NCBI RefSeq assembly: GCF_900291975.1
Contig: NZ_OMPN01000001.1
Location: 3,148,688-3,212,687, forward strand
Direction: 5' to 3'
Origin: Agathobaculum massiliense
GTDB lineage: Bacteria > Bacillota > Clostridia > Oscillospirales > Butyricicoccaceae
Length of the DNA: 64,000 nt
Below, piece after piece: positions 16,007 to 28,031 of this stretch. The notes below the pieces were generated by a model. The model saw only the letters and a list, made by a program, of their open reading frames with translations. It had not been told where the DNA came from and did not search any database. The translations under genes were made by a program, and so were the position numbers. Each line of letters starts with the position of its first letter. Within the stretch, counting starts at the first letter, position 1.

Positions 16007-17940
16007 GCATTACAGTAGCAAAAACAGCCGGGTTCTGCTTCGGCGTGCGGCGCGCGGTCGAGCTGGCCGAGCGGCAGGCGCAGGCAAACGGCGTTATTTA
16101 CGCGTATGGCGAAATCATCCACAATATGCATGAGATCGCGCGGCTGGAGCGCCAGGGGGTACGCACCGCCCACACGCTGCAGGAAATACCGGATGGGGCA
16201 AAGGTCCTGATCCGCGCGCATGGTGTGCCGCGGTGGGTATATCAAATGCTGCAGGAGAAAAACTGCGAGGTGTTTGACGCGACCTGTCCGTTCGTGCAGA
16301 AAATACACCGTATTGTGGACGAACAGAGCCGCGAGGGACGTCATATCCTCATCCTAGGAAGCGCAGGCCATCCCGAGGTTGTTGGCATCCAGGGATGGTG
16401 CGGCGGCTCGGACGTACTCGAGAACGAAGCACAGGTGAGAGCCTATTTGGATCGGCCGGATTCGACGGAAAGAACGCTGGCTGTTGTCGCGCAAACGACC
16501 GTCAATCGGAATCTTTGGAATATTTCAGTCGGTTTGATAAAAAAAAGGTGTACAAACCTCAAAATTTTTGATACAATATGTAAAGCGACGGATGAGCGTC
16601 AGTCGGAGGCTCGTCTGCTTGCCGGTGCGTCGGATCAGATGATCGTGATCGGCGATAAAAAAAGTTCCAACACAAAGCGGCTGTACGAGATCAGCCGCAC
16701 GCTGTGCAACAATGTGCTTTATATCGAGGATGCCGCGGAGCTTACAACGCAGGGGCTCCGAAGGAATGGGCGCGTCGGGATCACGGCTGGGGCATCGACA
16801 CCGGCATGGATAATTAAGGAGGTCAGTAACATGATGAGCGAAGAAACGAAAATCGAAAATGGTGAGGACTTTGCGGCAATGCTCGAAGAGTCCTTCAAAA
16901 CCTTGAATACAGGAGAGAAAGTCACCGGTACCGTAGTCGCTGTATCCTCGACCGACGTACAGGTCGACCTTGGCGTAAAGCATACTGCGTATATCCCGCT
17001 GAGCGAGCTGTCGGACGACCCGAACTACGACGCGGCCGCAAACATCCATCCCGGCGATGAGATCGAGGCGGTGGTCGTGCGCGTCAACGACGGCGAAGGC
17101 ACCGTGACCCTGTCCAAGAAGCGCGTTGACCAGCTTAAGGGCTGGGAGACCGTGGAAAAGGCGTATGAAGAGCATTCGGTCGTTGAGGGCATCATCGTTG
17201 AGGAGAACCGCGGCGGCGTGGTTGCGACCGCTTACGGCGTGCGTGTGTTCATTCCGGCCAGCCAGACCGGCATCCCGAAGGATCAGCCGATGAGCCAGTT
17301 GGTGAAGACCAAGCAGTCTTTCTATATCACGGAGATCAACCGCCAGCGCAAGCGCGTGGTCGGCTCGATCCGCCAGATCCAGCAGGAAGCCCGCAAGGCG
17401 GCGGCCGAGCAGATCTGGAGTACCATCGAGGTCGGCAACGAGTATGAGGGTACGGTCAAGAGCCTGACCTCTTACGGCGCGTTTGTCGATATCGGGGGCG
17501 TGGACGGTATGGTTCATATTTCCGAGCTGTCCTGGGGCCGCATCAAGCACCCGTCCGAGGTAGTCAATGTGGGCGATAAGGTCAAGGTGTTCGTGATCGG
17601 CTTGGACAAGGACAACAAGAAGATCTCTCTCGGCTACAAGCGCGAAGAGGATAATCCGTGGAATGTATTCAAGTCCAAGTACGGTGTGGGCGATGTAGCG
17701 GAAGTCAAGATCCTCAAGTTTATGCCGTTCGGTGCGTTCGCGGAAATCGTTCCGGGCGTTGACGGGCTGATCCACATCTCCCAGATCGCTGACCACCGCA
17801 TCGCAAAGCCGGAGGATGTGCTTGAGGTCGGCCAGCAGGTCGAGGCCAAGATCATCGATATCAACGATGAGAAGAAAAAGGTTTCTCTGTCCATCCGCGC
17901 GCTGCTCACAGGCGAGGACGAGGGCGAAGACGAGGAATAA
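16003..17940 (+). CDS. ispH: Fusion of HMBPP reductase (IspH) and ribosomal protein S1-like domains
   Basis: A 645-residue two-part protein. Residues 1 to about 280 are 4-hydroxy-3-methylbut-2-enyl diphosphate reductase, the last step of the MEP isoprenoid pathway. Its three iron-sulfur-ligating cysteines are in AGFCFGVRRAV, DATCPFV and DTICKATDERQ. Residues about 300-645 carry four S1 RNA-binding repeats (for example VDLGVKHTAYIPLSEL, GAFVDIGGVDGMVHISELSW, GAFAEIVPGVDGLIHISQI), as in ribosomal protein S1. This fusion is known in clostridia. The start at 16003 overlaps plsC; the frame is open further upstream, but that is antisense-frame extension. The C-terminus is acidic. A terminator follows. 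Confidence 0.93.
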   Translation: MSITVAKTAGFCFGVRRAVELAERQAQANGVIYAYGEIIHNMHEIARLERQGVRTAHTLQEIPDGAKVLIRAHGVPRWVYQMLQEKNCEVFDATCPFVQKIHRIVDEQSREGRHILILGSAGHPEVVGIQGWCGGSDVLENEAQVRAYLDRPDSTERTLAVVAQTTVNRNLWNISVGLIKKRCTNLKIFDTICKATDERQSEARLLAGASDQMIVIGDKKSSNTKRLYEISRTLCNNVLYIEDAAELTTQGLRRNGRVGITAGASTPAWIIKEVSNMMSEETKIENGEDFAAMLEESFKTLNTGEKVTGTVVAVSSTDVQVDLGVKHTAYIPLSELSDDPNYDAAANIHPGDEIEAVVVRVNDGEGTVTLSKKRVDQLKGWETVEKAYEEHSVVEGIIVEENRGGVVATAYGVRVFIPASQTGIPKDQPMSQLVKTKQSFYITEINRQRKRVVGSIRQIQQEARKAAAEQIWSTIEVGNEYEGTVKSLTSYGAFVDIGGVDGMVHISELSWGRIKHPSEVVNVGDKVKVFVIGLDKDNKKISLGYKREEDNPWNVFKSKYGVGDVAEVKILKFMPFGAFAEIVPGVDGLIHISQIADHRIAKPEDVLEVGQQVEAKIIDINDEKKKVSLSIRALLTGEDEGEDEE

Positions 17941-17955
17941 TTCCCTCCAGATACA

Positions 17956-17980
17956 AAGAAGCACCCACAGGGTGCTTCTT
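17956..17980 (+). terminator. Rho-independent terminator after ispH-rpsA
   Basis: An 11-bp perfect stem, AAGAAGCACCC / GGGTGCTTCTT, with loop ACA and a long T tract. Confidence 0.9.
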
Positions 17981-18025
17981 TTTTTCGTGCCGGCCTCGTA
18001 TGATTTTCCGAAAGGGGGCGTGCGG

Positions 18026-20829
<2,804 letters not shown>

Positions 20830-20830
20830 C

Positions 20831-21118
20831 ATGGCAATTTCGCGAAAAGAAATTGAACACATCGCATCCCTTGCGCGTCTGGACTCGTCGGAGGGCATTT
20901 TTGACCGGCTGGCGGACGACATGCAGGGCATCGTCGGCATGGTGGACAAGTTGGCTGAGCTTGACCTCGGCGATATTACCGACGTGATCGACACCGAGCG
21001 CAAGAACGCGTTCCACGAGGATGCAGTCATTCAGGAGTATACACCGGACGAGCTGATCGAGCCGAACGCGCCGGATTTCCAGGCAGGCGGCGTAGCCGTA
21101 CCGCGTGTGGTCGAGTAA
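20831..21118 (+). CDS. gatC: Aspartyl/glutamyl-tRNA amidotransferase subunit C
   Basis: A 95-residue GatC, the small stabilising subunit of GatCAB. It has the family start ISRKEIEHIASLARL and the VVDKLAELDLGDI-type central helix, and ends with an APDFQAGGVAVPRVVE tail. The start is set at the ATG at 20831, preceded by CAGGAGGAAC; an upstream in-frame ATG lies within ligA. It heads the gatCAB operon. Confidence 0.95.
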   Translation: MAISRKEIEHIASLARLDSSEGIFDRLADDMQGIVGMVDKLAELDLGDITDVIDTERKNAFHEDAVIQEYTPDELIEPNAPDFQAGGVAVPRVVE

Positions 21119-21136
21119 AGGGAGGGACAGGAAAAT

Positions 21137-22606
21137 ATGGCACTTTATGAGAAAACAGCGGCCGAGCTGTCCGAACTGCTCGCGAAAAAGGAGGTTTCGG
21201 CGGTCGAGCTGGCGAAGGATGTGTTCGCCCGCACCGCAGCGGTTGAGGACAGGGTACAGGGCTATGTGACCGTCACTGAGGAGACCGCGCTCGCGCAGGC
21301 CGAGGCAGTGGATAAGAAGCGCGCCGCCGGCGAGGAACTGTCCGCTTTGGCGGGCATTCCGGTCGCGGTCAAGGACAACATCTGCACCAAGGGTACGCTG
21401 ACCACCTGCGCTTCCAAGATCCTGTATAACTTCAAGCCGCCGTATAACGCAACCGTGGTAGAAAAGCTGGCCGCGCATGATGTGGTTGTGACCGGCAAGG
21501 CGAATATGGACGAATTTGCGATGGGCTCCTCGTGCGAGAACTCCGCCACGCACCCGACGCACAACCCGCACGACCTGACCCGCGTGCCGGGCGGCTCGTC
21601 CGGCGGCTCGGCGGCGGTGGTCGCCGCAGGCGAGGCCCCGCTGTCGCTCGGTTCGGATACCGGCGGCTCGATCCGCCAGCCCGCGTCGTTCTGCGGCGTG
21701 GTCGGCCTCAAGCCGACCTATGGCGCGGTATCCCGTTACGGCCTGATCGCGTTCGCGTCCTCGCTCGACCAGATCGGCCCGTTCGCCCGTTCTGTCGAGG
21801 ACGCGGCGATGCTGCTCGACGCGGTCACCGGCCATGACCCGCTGCATGACTCGACCTCGGTCAAGGCTCCGTTCGAGGGCAGCGTACGCGCAAACCTGAA
21901 CGCGGATATCAAGGGCATGAAGATCGGTCTGCCCAAGGAATACTTCGGCGCGGGCATTTCGGACGAGGTGCGCGCGAGCGTACTCGCCGCGGCTGAAGCC
22001 TATAAGGGCCTCGGCGCAGAAGTGTTTGAAATTTCCCTGCCGCTGGTCGAGTACGCGCTGCCGGTGTACTACATCCTGTCGTCCGCGGAGGCGTCCTCCA
22101 ACCTGGCGCGCTTTGACGGTGTCAAGTACGGTTACCGTACCCCGAACGCGGGCGACGACCTGATCGCGCTGTACACCAAATCCCGCTCCGAGGGCTTTGG
22201 CGCGGAGGTGCAGCGCCGCATCATGCTTGGCACCTATGTGCTTTCGTCCGGCTATTACGACGCATACTACAAAAAGGCGCGCGCTGCGCAGCGCAAGATC
22301 AAAGAGGAATTCGCAAATGCGTTTGAGAAGTGCGATGTCATCCTGACTCCGGTCGCGCCGACCACGGCCTACGGCTTGGGCGCCAAGACCAGCAATCCGC
22401 TGGAGATGTATGCGGGGGATGTTTGTACGGTATCGGTCAACATCGCGGGTCTGCCGGGACTTGTGCAGCCCTGCGGATTTGACGCGAACAAGCTGCCGAT
22501 CGGAATGCAGCTCATCGGCCCGCGTTTTGGCGAGCAGAAGCTACTGAACGCCGGCCTTGCGTTTGAGCAGGCGTCGGGGCTTAGAAATATCATCGCGGCG
22601 CTGTAA
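21137..22606 (+). CDS. gatA: Aspartyl/glutamyl-tRNA amidotransferase subunit A
   Basis: A 489-residue amidase-signature enzyme. The catalytic triad Lys lies in PVAVKDNI (about residue 77). The Ser-rich motif GGSSGGSAAVVAAGEAP and GSDTGGSIRQPASFCG hold the cis-Ser and nucleophile Ser. GatA releases ammonia from glutamine for GatB, which amidates mischarged Glu-tRNA(Gln) or Asp-tRNA(Asn). This pathway is standard in Gram-positives without the matching synthetase. A ribosome site GGGAGGG precedes the start. Confidence 0.97.
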   Translation: MALYEKTAAELSELLAKKEVSAVELAKDVFARTAAVEDRVQGYVTVTEETALAQAEAVDKKRAAGEELSALAGIPVAVKDNICTKGTLTTCASKILYNFKPPYNATVVEKLAAHDVVVTGKANMDEFAMGSSCENSATHPTHNPHDLTRVPGGSSGGSAAVVAAGEAPLSLGSDTGGSIRQPASFCGVVGLKPTYGAVSRYGLIAFASSLDQIGPFARSVEDAAMLLDAVTGHDPLHDSTSVKAPFEGSVRANLNADIKGMKIGLPKEYFGAGISDEVRASVLAAAEAYKGLGAEVFEISLPLVEYALPVYYILSSAEASSNLARFDGVKYGYRTPNAGDDLIALYTKSRSEGFGAEVQRRIMLGTYVLSSGYYDAYYKKARAAQRKIKEEFANAFEKCDVILTPVAPTTAYGLGAKTSNPLEMYAGDVCTVSVNIAGLPGLVQPCGFDANKLPIGMQLIGPRFGEQKLLNAGLAFEQASGLRNIIAAL

Positions 22607-22621
22607 GGGAGGAAACGACAA

Positions 22622-24046
22622 ATGAAATATCAAGCTGTCATCGGCCTTGAGGTGCATGCGGAACTTTCCACTAAGAGCAAGATCTACTGCTCCTGCTCGA
22701 CCTCGTTCGGCGCGCCGATCAATACTCACACCTGTCCGGTCTGCACCGGTATGCCGGGCGCGCTGCCTGTGCTCAACAAGCAGGTTGTGCACTATGCGGC
22801 CAAGATGGGCAAGGCGACCGGCTGCACGGTCAACCAGCTCTGCAAGGCCGACCGCAAGAATTATTTTTATCCTGACCTGCCCAAGGCCTACCAGATTTCG
22901 CAGTTCGATGTGCCGATCTGCGAAAACGGCGAGGTGTTCTTCTATGTGGACGGAGAAAAGAAGTCCTGCCGCCTTGAGCGCATCCATTTTGAGGAGGACG
23001 CGGGCAAGCTGCTGCATGACGAGATCGACGGTACGGTTGTGGACTTCAACCGCTGCGGTGTGCCGCTGATCGAGATGGTCACAAAGCCCGACCTGCATTC
23101 CTCGGCCGAGGCCAAGGAGTTCCTCGAAATGATCAAAACCACGCTGTCCTACCTTGATATCTGCGACTGCAAGATGGAGGAAGGCTCGATCCGTTGCGAC
23201 GTGAACGTGTCCATCCGGCCGGAGGGCTCGGAGGAGCTGGGGACGCGCGTGGAGATGAAGAACATCAACACCTTCTCGGGCGCGGTGCGCGCGATCGATT
23301 ATGAAATTGCCCGCCAGATCGAGGTCGTGGAAAATGGCGGCGAGATCCAGCAGGAAACCCGCCGGTGGGACGACGTCAAGCTCAAAAACACGGTCATGCG
23401 CACCAAGGAGGACGCGCAGGACTACCGCTACTTCCCAGACCCCGACCTGATCGCGGTCGAAATTTCGGACGAATGGATGCGCCAGATCGAAAGCGAGATT
23501 CCCGAATTGCCGATTTCGCGCTATGAGCGTTACCTGAACGAATATGGCATGACCGCGATGGAGGCGCGCCTGATCTCGGACAGCTTTGCCAAGGCAGAGC
23601 TGCTCGACGCGGCGGCCAGGCAGGTCAAGCCCAAGGCTGCGGCAAACTGGATTTTGTCCGACATTTCCAAATACCTTAACGACAAGGGCGTGGAGTTGCC
23701 GGACACCAAGCTGACCGCGGATAAGCTGGTCGATCTGGTAAAGCTGATCGAAGCGGGGACGATTTCGGGCAACGCGGGCAAAAAGGTGCTGCCGAGCATG
23801 TTTGAAACCGACGAAACAGTGGAAGCCATCGTCGGGCGCATGGGACTCAAGCAGGTATCGGACGAGGGCGCTATCCTCGCCATCGTGCAGGACGTGATCG
23901 CCAAAAATGAAAAAGCGGTCGCGGACTTCAAAGCAGGCAAGAACGTCACCGGCTTTCTTGTAGGCCAGTGCATGAAAGCCTCCAAGGGTCAGGGCAACCC
24001 GCAGATCATCAATAAACTGATCGCGCAGGAGCTGGCGAAGCTTTGA
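22622..24046 (+). CDS. gatB: Aspartyl/glutamyl-tRNA amidotransferase subunit B
   Basis: A 474-residue GatB, the kinase/transamidase subunit. It has the conserved start YQAVIGLEVHAEL, a zinc-binding Cys set (KIYCSCSTSFG, CPVCTGMPG), the RKNYFYPDLPKAYQISQ signature and a C-terminal YqeY-like tail that contacts tRNA. It ends the operon and is followed by an imperfect hairpin terminator. Confidence 0.97.
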   Translation: MKYQAVIGLEVHAELSTKSKIYCSCSTSFGAPINTHTCPVCTGMPGALPVLNKQVVHYAAKMGKATGCTVNQLCKADRKNYFYPDLPKAYQISQFDVPICENGEVFFYVDGEKKSCRLERIHFEEDAGKLLHDEIDGTVVDFNRCGVPLIEMVTKPDLHSSAEAKEFLEMIKTTLSYLDICDCKMEEGSIRCDVNVSIRPEGSEELGTRVEMKNINTFSGAVRAIDYEIARQIEVVENGGEIQQETRRWDDVKLKNTVMRTKEDAQDYRYFPDPDLIAVEISDEWMRQIESEIPELPISRYERYLNEYGMTAMEARLISDSFAKAELLDAAARQVKPKAAANWILSDISKYLNDKGVELPDTKLTADKLVDLVKLIEAGTISGNAGKKVLPSMFETDETVEAIVGRMGLKQVSDEGAILAIVQDVIAKNEKAVADFKAGKNVTGFLVGQCMKASKGQGNPQIINKLIAQELAKL

Positions 24047-24109
24047 TAAAAAAGATGTTTGTGTAGCTCCCTCAAATAAAATAGGCTAAATCCCTCAGAA
24101 AAAACAGAC

Positions 24110-24158
24110 AAGATCTGGGGCAATGATTCAATTTGGATTGTTGCCTCAGGTCTTTTTT
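24110..24158 (+). terminator. Imperfect hairpin terminator after gatB
   Basis: Arms AAGATCTGGGGCAA and TTGCCTCAGGTCTT pair with two G:U steps, and a six-T tract follows. It lies about 65 bp after the gatB stop. Confidence 0.7.
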
Positions 24159-24477
24159 ATTGTTCTTGCTATGCGGGAAAGTCATCAATCAAGACGATAT
24201 TTGTTTAAAATATTTGTTGGTGAAAACAGGAATATAAAATGAAAATATGAAAAATAAAGATGTTTTTTTGAGAAAAATGTTGCGTAAGAAAAAGGTGTTT
24301 CTCACCTCCCCAAAATGTGGTTAAATGCCTTTCTTCTCTTATGGGGGATGGATAAAAACGGCTTCTTGGAAGACGGGGTAATGTGGGTGGTTGTCTGTTT
24401 TACTTGGGGTAAATGGTCAGTTTGATAAATAGGAAGAACAGATGCTGCGATTTACAGCATTCTTTTTGCGCCTGTCG
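24159..24477. other. AT-rich intergenic stretch with no recognisable gene
   Basis: About 320 bp between the gatB terminator and an XRE remnant. Base composition is clearly lower in GC than the flanking operons. I see no open frame with a ribosome site, no tRNA and no repeat. It may be the eroded remains of an inserted segment together with the following pseudogene. Confidence 0.5.
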
Positions 24478-24630
24478 TCAGAAATAGAACAGGTTCTCGA
24501 ATTTTTTGTACAGCGCGATGAACTGGATCAGGGTGAGCTTAGGTGTTGGGTTGAACGGGCCTGTCCCGATCAGGCTGATCGTGTTTCGGGATACGCCGGC
24601 ACGCACGGTCAACGCGGCCTGTAACAGGCC
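24478..24630 (-). pseudogene. Remnant of an XRE-family HTH regulator
   Basis: On the minus strand, reading from 24627 down to a TGA at 24480-24478, the frame gives a run with AGVSRNTISLIGTG, FNPTPKLTLI and KKFENLFYF. This is the recognition helix and C-terminal part of the small YozG-like XRE regulators (consensus AGVSRxTIxxIExGxxNPxxxLA). The upstream N-terminal helix is missing: the frame hits a stop within about ten codons, no start codon or ribosome site is found, and key positions are altered (Gly for Glu after the helix). It is therefore a decayed gene fragment. Confidence 0.65.
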
Positions 24631-24701
24631 CCATAAAACAACGCACTCCCGTCAGGATAGCTCAGCTATACTGTTTTTCACGGCCTTTGTCAACCGCGCT
24701 A

Positions 24702-24730
24702 TTGTATCGGACGGGGGAAGCGGTTATAAT
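24702..24730 (+). promoter_or_regulatory. SigA-type promoter of the M42 peptidase operon
   Basis: TTGTAT (24702-24707), a 17-bp spacer and TATAAT (24725-24730), 40 bp before the first peptidase start. Confidence 0.7.
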
Positions 24731-24770
24731 AGAGACAGGTCATATTCTACAGAAAAAGGAGGAATTGTCT

Positions 24771-25805
24771 TTGCGTTTGGAGGAAACCCTGCGGACGCTG
24801 TGCGCAATGCCGGCGGTCAGTGGGTTTGAAATGCAGGCTGCGCAGGCTGTGGCGGCGTTGTTCCAACCATACTGTGATACGGTAGAAACAGACCGCAGCG
24901 GCAATGTGCTGGCTTATAGAAAATGCGGGAAAAAGCATGCAAAAACCGTTTTGCTGGATGCGCATCTGGATCAAATCGGCTTTGTAGTGACCGAAGTGCT
25001 GGAGGGCGGCTTTCTGCGGTTCGCTCCGGTCGGTGGCGTCGACCCGCGGATGCTGCTCGCGGGGGAGGTGACGGTCCTCGCGGACGAACCGCTGTACGGC
25101 GTGGTGGCCTGTATGCCGCCGCATTTGCTCAAGGCGGGTGAACAGGATAAGGCGGTGACGGTCGATCAAATGCTAATCGACACGGGCCTGACGGATGCGA
25201 AAGACCGGATCAGGATCGGTACGCCGATCGCATTCGCCCAGAAGCCGGTGCGGCTGCTCGGCGGGCAGCTTTGCAGCAAATGCCTGGACGACCGCGCGGG
25301 TGTAGCCGCAATCCTGCTGGCCGTGGAGAAGCTGAAAAAGGTGAAAAAGCTGGGCTGCAATATCGCGGTGCTGATCAGCACGCAGGAGGAGGTCACCGGA
25401 CTCGGCGCGCAGACCGGCGCGTTTGCCGTACAGCCGGAATATGCGATCGCGGTGGATGTGACGCATGGCAAAACGCCGGACGGCCCCGCAGACGGTGTGT
25501 TTGAGCTGGGCAGCGGCGTGGCGGTCGGCATGGGCCCGAACCTGCACCGAGGGCTGACAAAGCGGCTGATCAAGGCGGCCAAGGCCAATGACATCGGCTA
25601 TTCGCTTGAGGTGATGGAGGGCAACACCGGAACGAACGCCTGGACCATGCAGACCGTGGCGTGCGGGATTGCGACCGCGCTGCTCTCGATTCCGGAGAAA
25701 TATATGCATACGCCGGTCGAAGTTGTGAAGCTGTCCGATGTAGAGGCGGCAGCTGATTTGATCGCCGCGTTTCTGCGTGAGTTTGATGGGGAGGCCGAGG
25801 AATGA
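24771..25805 (+). CDS. M42-family metallo-aminopeptidase (first of three)
   Basis: A 344-residue dinuclear-metal aminopeptidase of the M42 (glutamyl aminopeptidase/endoglucanase-like) family; these form dodecameric tetrahedral particles in the cytoplasm. Visible ligands: His in DAHLDQIG, Asp in CLDDRAG, the Glu-Glu pair in STQEEVTGLG (general base plus ligand), Asp in AVDVTHG and His in KYMHTPVE. I start at the TTG at 24771, since AGGAGG at 24757-24762 is spaced 8 nt; upstream in-frame starts lie in the promoter. It overlaps the second copy by 4 nt. Confidence 0.9.
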   Translation: MRLEETLRTLCAMPAVSGFEMQAAQAVAALFQPYCDTVETDRSGNVLAYRKCGKKHAKTVLLDAHLDQIGFVVTEVLEGGFLRFAPVGGVDPRMLLAGEVTVLADEPLYGVVACMPPHLLKAGEQDKAVTVDQMLIDTGLTDAKDRIRIGTPIAFAQKPVRLLGGQLCSKCLDDRAGVAAILLAVEKLKKVKKLGCNIAVLISTQEEVTGLGAQTGAFAVQPEYAIAVDVTHGKTPDGPADGVFELGSGVAVGMGPNLHRGLTKRLIKAAKANDIGYSLEVMEGNTGTNAWTMQTVACGIATALLSIPEKYMHTPVEVVKLSDVEAAADLIAAFLREFDGEAEE

Positions 25806-26824
25806 CCGAGCTGCTGAAAACGCTGTGCGCGCTGCCGGGGCCGTCCGGCTGTGAGGACGCTGTGCGCGCGTTCGTGCTGAAAAAGGCAAAGCCGTACGCG
25901 GACGCGCTGCGGACGGATGCGATCGGTAATGTGATGGTATTCCGCAAAGGGAGAAAAACCCTTGAACGTCCGGTTGTCGTGTGCGCGCACATGGACGAGG
26001 TCGGCGTGATCGTCAAAAAGATCACGGACGATGGTATGATTAAATTCGGCTTTGTCGGCGGGGTGGACCCGCGCGTCGTGATCGGGCGTCCGGTGCGCTT
26101 CGGGGAAGTGACAGGCGTCATCGGTATCAAGGCGGTGCATCTGACGACCGCTGCCGAGCGCCGGACCATGCCCAAGGCCAAGGATCTGTATATCGACATT
26201 GGTGCGTCCAGCCGCGCGGCGGCGGAGGAGCGGGTGTCGCTGGGGGACTATGGTGTGTTCGACTCCCCAGTGGTCGAGTTTGGCGATGGGCTGATCAAGG
26301 CAAAGGCGATCGATGACCGCGTGGGTTGCGCGGCCCTGCTCAAGCTGCTGGAGGAGCAGCCGCCTATCGATACCTGGTTCTGCTTTACCGTGCAGGAGGA
26401 GGTAGGACTGCGCGGCGCGGCAAGCATGGCCTATGCACTGGATCCGGACTTTGCGCTGGTGCTGGAAGGCACGACCGCCGCCGACTTGGCGGAGGTGACG
26501 GATGGGAAAGCGGTCTGCCATGTGCGCGGCGGCGTCGTGCTGCCGTTCATGGATGGCGCGACGATTTACGATGCGGGCCTGTTTGAGCTGCTGCGCGATG
26601 CGTGTGCAAAGCGCGGCATCGCCTGGCAGACCAAGACGCGTGTTTCCGGCGGGACGGATGCCGGACGCATTCACAAAAGCAAGGCAGGGGTGCGCGTCTG
26701 CGCGGCCGCCGCGCCGGTGCGGTATATCCATTCGCCGTCCTCTGTGGCGGCGGTATCGGACTGCGAGGCGGTGCTGGCCGCTGCGCGGGCATTTCTGGAA
26801 GACCTGAGAGGGGACGACGAATGA
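25802..26824 (+). CDS. M42-family metallo-aminopeptidase (second of three)
   Basis: A 340-residue paralogue of its neighbours. Ligand motifs: CAHMDEVGV, KAIDDRVGCAALL, TVQEEVGLRG, an altered fourth site and RYIHSPSS. At the fourth motif the usual Asp (VDVT) is replaced by LVLEGTTAADL; Glu can serve as ligand, as in many M42 enzymes, so activity is still expected. The three genes overlap by 4 nt each and must be one transcript. Substrate differences among copies are not readable. Confidence 0.9.
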   Translation: MTELLKTLCALPGPSGCEDAVRAFVLKKAKPYADALRTDAIGNVMVFRKGRKTLERPVVVCAHMDEVGVIVKKITDDGMIKFGFVGGVDPRVVIGRPVRFGEVTGVIGIKAVHLTTAAERRTMPKAKDLYIDIGASSRAAAEERVSLGDYGVFDSPVVEFGDGLIKAKAIDDRVGCAALLKLLEEQPPIDTWFCFTVQEEVGLRGAASMAYALDPDFALVLEGTTAADLAEVTDGKAVCHVRGGVVLPFMDGATIYDAGLFELLRDACAKRGIAWQTKTRVSGGTDAGRIHKSKAGVRVCAAAAPVRYIHSPSSVAAVSDCEAVLAAARAFLEDLRGDDE

Positions 26825-27822
26825 GCAAGGTTTTTGATTTATGGAATACGGTCGGCGGCGCGTTCGGCCCGTCAGGCCGCGAGGACGCGGTGCGCGAAGC
26901 CATCGCCGCCATCGCGGGGGAATATATTGACGATATCACCACGGATGCGCTCGGCAATCTGATCTGCCGCAAAAAAGGCGCGGGCAAAAAGCTGCTGTTT
27001 GCCGCGCATATGGATTCGATCGGTGTGGTGGCGACCTATATCGACGAAAAAGGATTTATCCGGTTTGCACAGGTCGGCGGGCTGTTCAAGGGCGACCTGA
27101 TCAATATTCAGGTCCGGTTTGCGGGCGGCACGCGCGGCGTGATTTCCTATGAGGAAAAAACGCCGTTCAAGGATATTACACTGGACAACCTCTTCATTGA
27201 TATTGGTGCGGCGGATCGGGCGGATGCAGAGAGACAGGTGCAGATCGGCGACTTCGCGGTGTTCGACGCGCCGCGCTTTGAACAGAACGGGGTGCTGTGC
27301 GGTCCGTACTTGGATAATCGCATCGGCTGCGTGACCCTGTTGCTCGTGATGGAGCGTCTGGCCCAGCAGGAAATCGAAAACGACCTGTATTTTGCGTTCA
27401 CCGCGCAGGAGGAGGTCGGCCTGCGCGGCGCGGGCGCGGCGGCGTTCGCGGTGGAACCAGATATCGCCGTTGCAGTCGATGTGACGGACACAGGCGACCT
27501 GCCCGAGCGGAAAACGCCCATGGCGGTCGATATGGGCAGGGGACCGGCGGTCAAGGTCATGGACCGGTCGGTGATCTGCACGCCGGAGGTCTGCGCGGCG
27601 CTCGAACGGGCGGCCGCAGCCTGCGGTATCGACGTCCAGCGGGAGATACTGCAGTTCGGCGGCACGGACACGGCCGCGCTGCAAAAGACGCGTGCCGGCG
27701 TGCAGGCGGGCGCGGTATCCATCCCGACGCGGTATATCCACTCGCCGAGCGAGATGTGCGCGGTGTCCGACGTAGAGGCGGCTGCAAGACTGCTGGAAAA
27801 ATTTGTGCTGCAGCAAAAATAA
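26821..27822 (+). CDS. M42-family metallo-aminopeptidase (third of three)
   Basis: A 333-residue member of the same family. Motifs: AAHMDSIGVV, GPYLDNRIGCVTLL, TAQEEVGLRG, AVDVTDTGDLPE and RYIHSPSEM. The Asp-Asn pair in LDNRIG replaces the Asp-Asp of copies one and two; the bridging Asp is kept. The ATG at 26821 overlaps the preceding stop; the frame is open further up inside copy two, but that is out-of-frame overlap. A strong terminator ends the operon. Confidence 0.9.
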   Translation: MSKVFDLWNTVGGAFGPSGREDAVREAIAAIAGEYIDDITTDALGNLICRKKGAGKKLLFAAHMDSIGVVATYIDEKGFIRFAQVGGLFKGDLINIQVRFAGGTRGVISYEEKTPFKDITLDNLFIDIGAADRADAERQVQIGDFAVFDAPRFEQNGVLCGPYLDNRIGCVTLLLVMERLAQQEIENDLYFAFTAQEEVGLRGAGAAAFAVEPDIAVAVDVTDTGDLPERKTPMAVDMGRGPAVKVMDRSVICTPEVCAALERAAAACGIDVQREILQFGGTDTAALQKTRAGVQAGAVSIPTRYIHSPSEMCAVSDVEAAARLLEKFVLQQK

Positions 27823-27850
27823 ACGGCAATTCCGCCGTGTAAAAGGAACC

Positions 27851-27890
27851 GCAGGGGATCCGGCTGTATCGAGCCGGATCCCCTGCTTTT
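27851..27890 (+). terminator. Rho-independent terminator of the M42 operon
   Basis: A 15-bp perfect stem, GCAGGGGATCCGGCT and complement, with a 6-nt loop and a TTTTT tract. Confidence 0.92.
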
Positions 27891-28031
27891 TCGCCCATCG
27901 TTCGGTTATTAGGCTGCGCTCTGCCCATAACCGGCAGGGCGGATCGGGTTTTCGACAGGAAACAGCAGCCCTCCATTCGGCAAATATTGTACAGGGTATG
28001 TGATAAGATAGACCCCGAACGGAGGTGGAGC

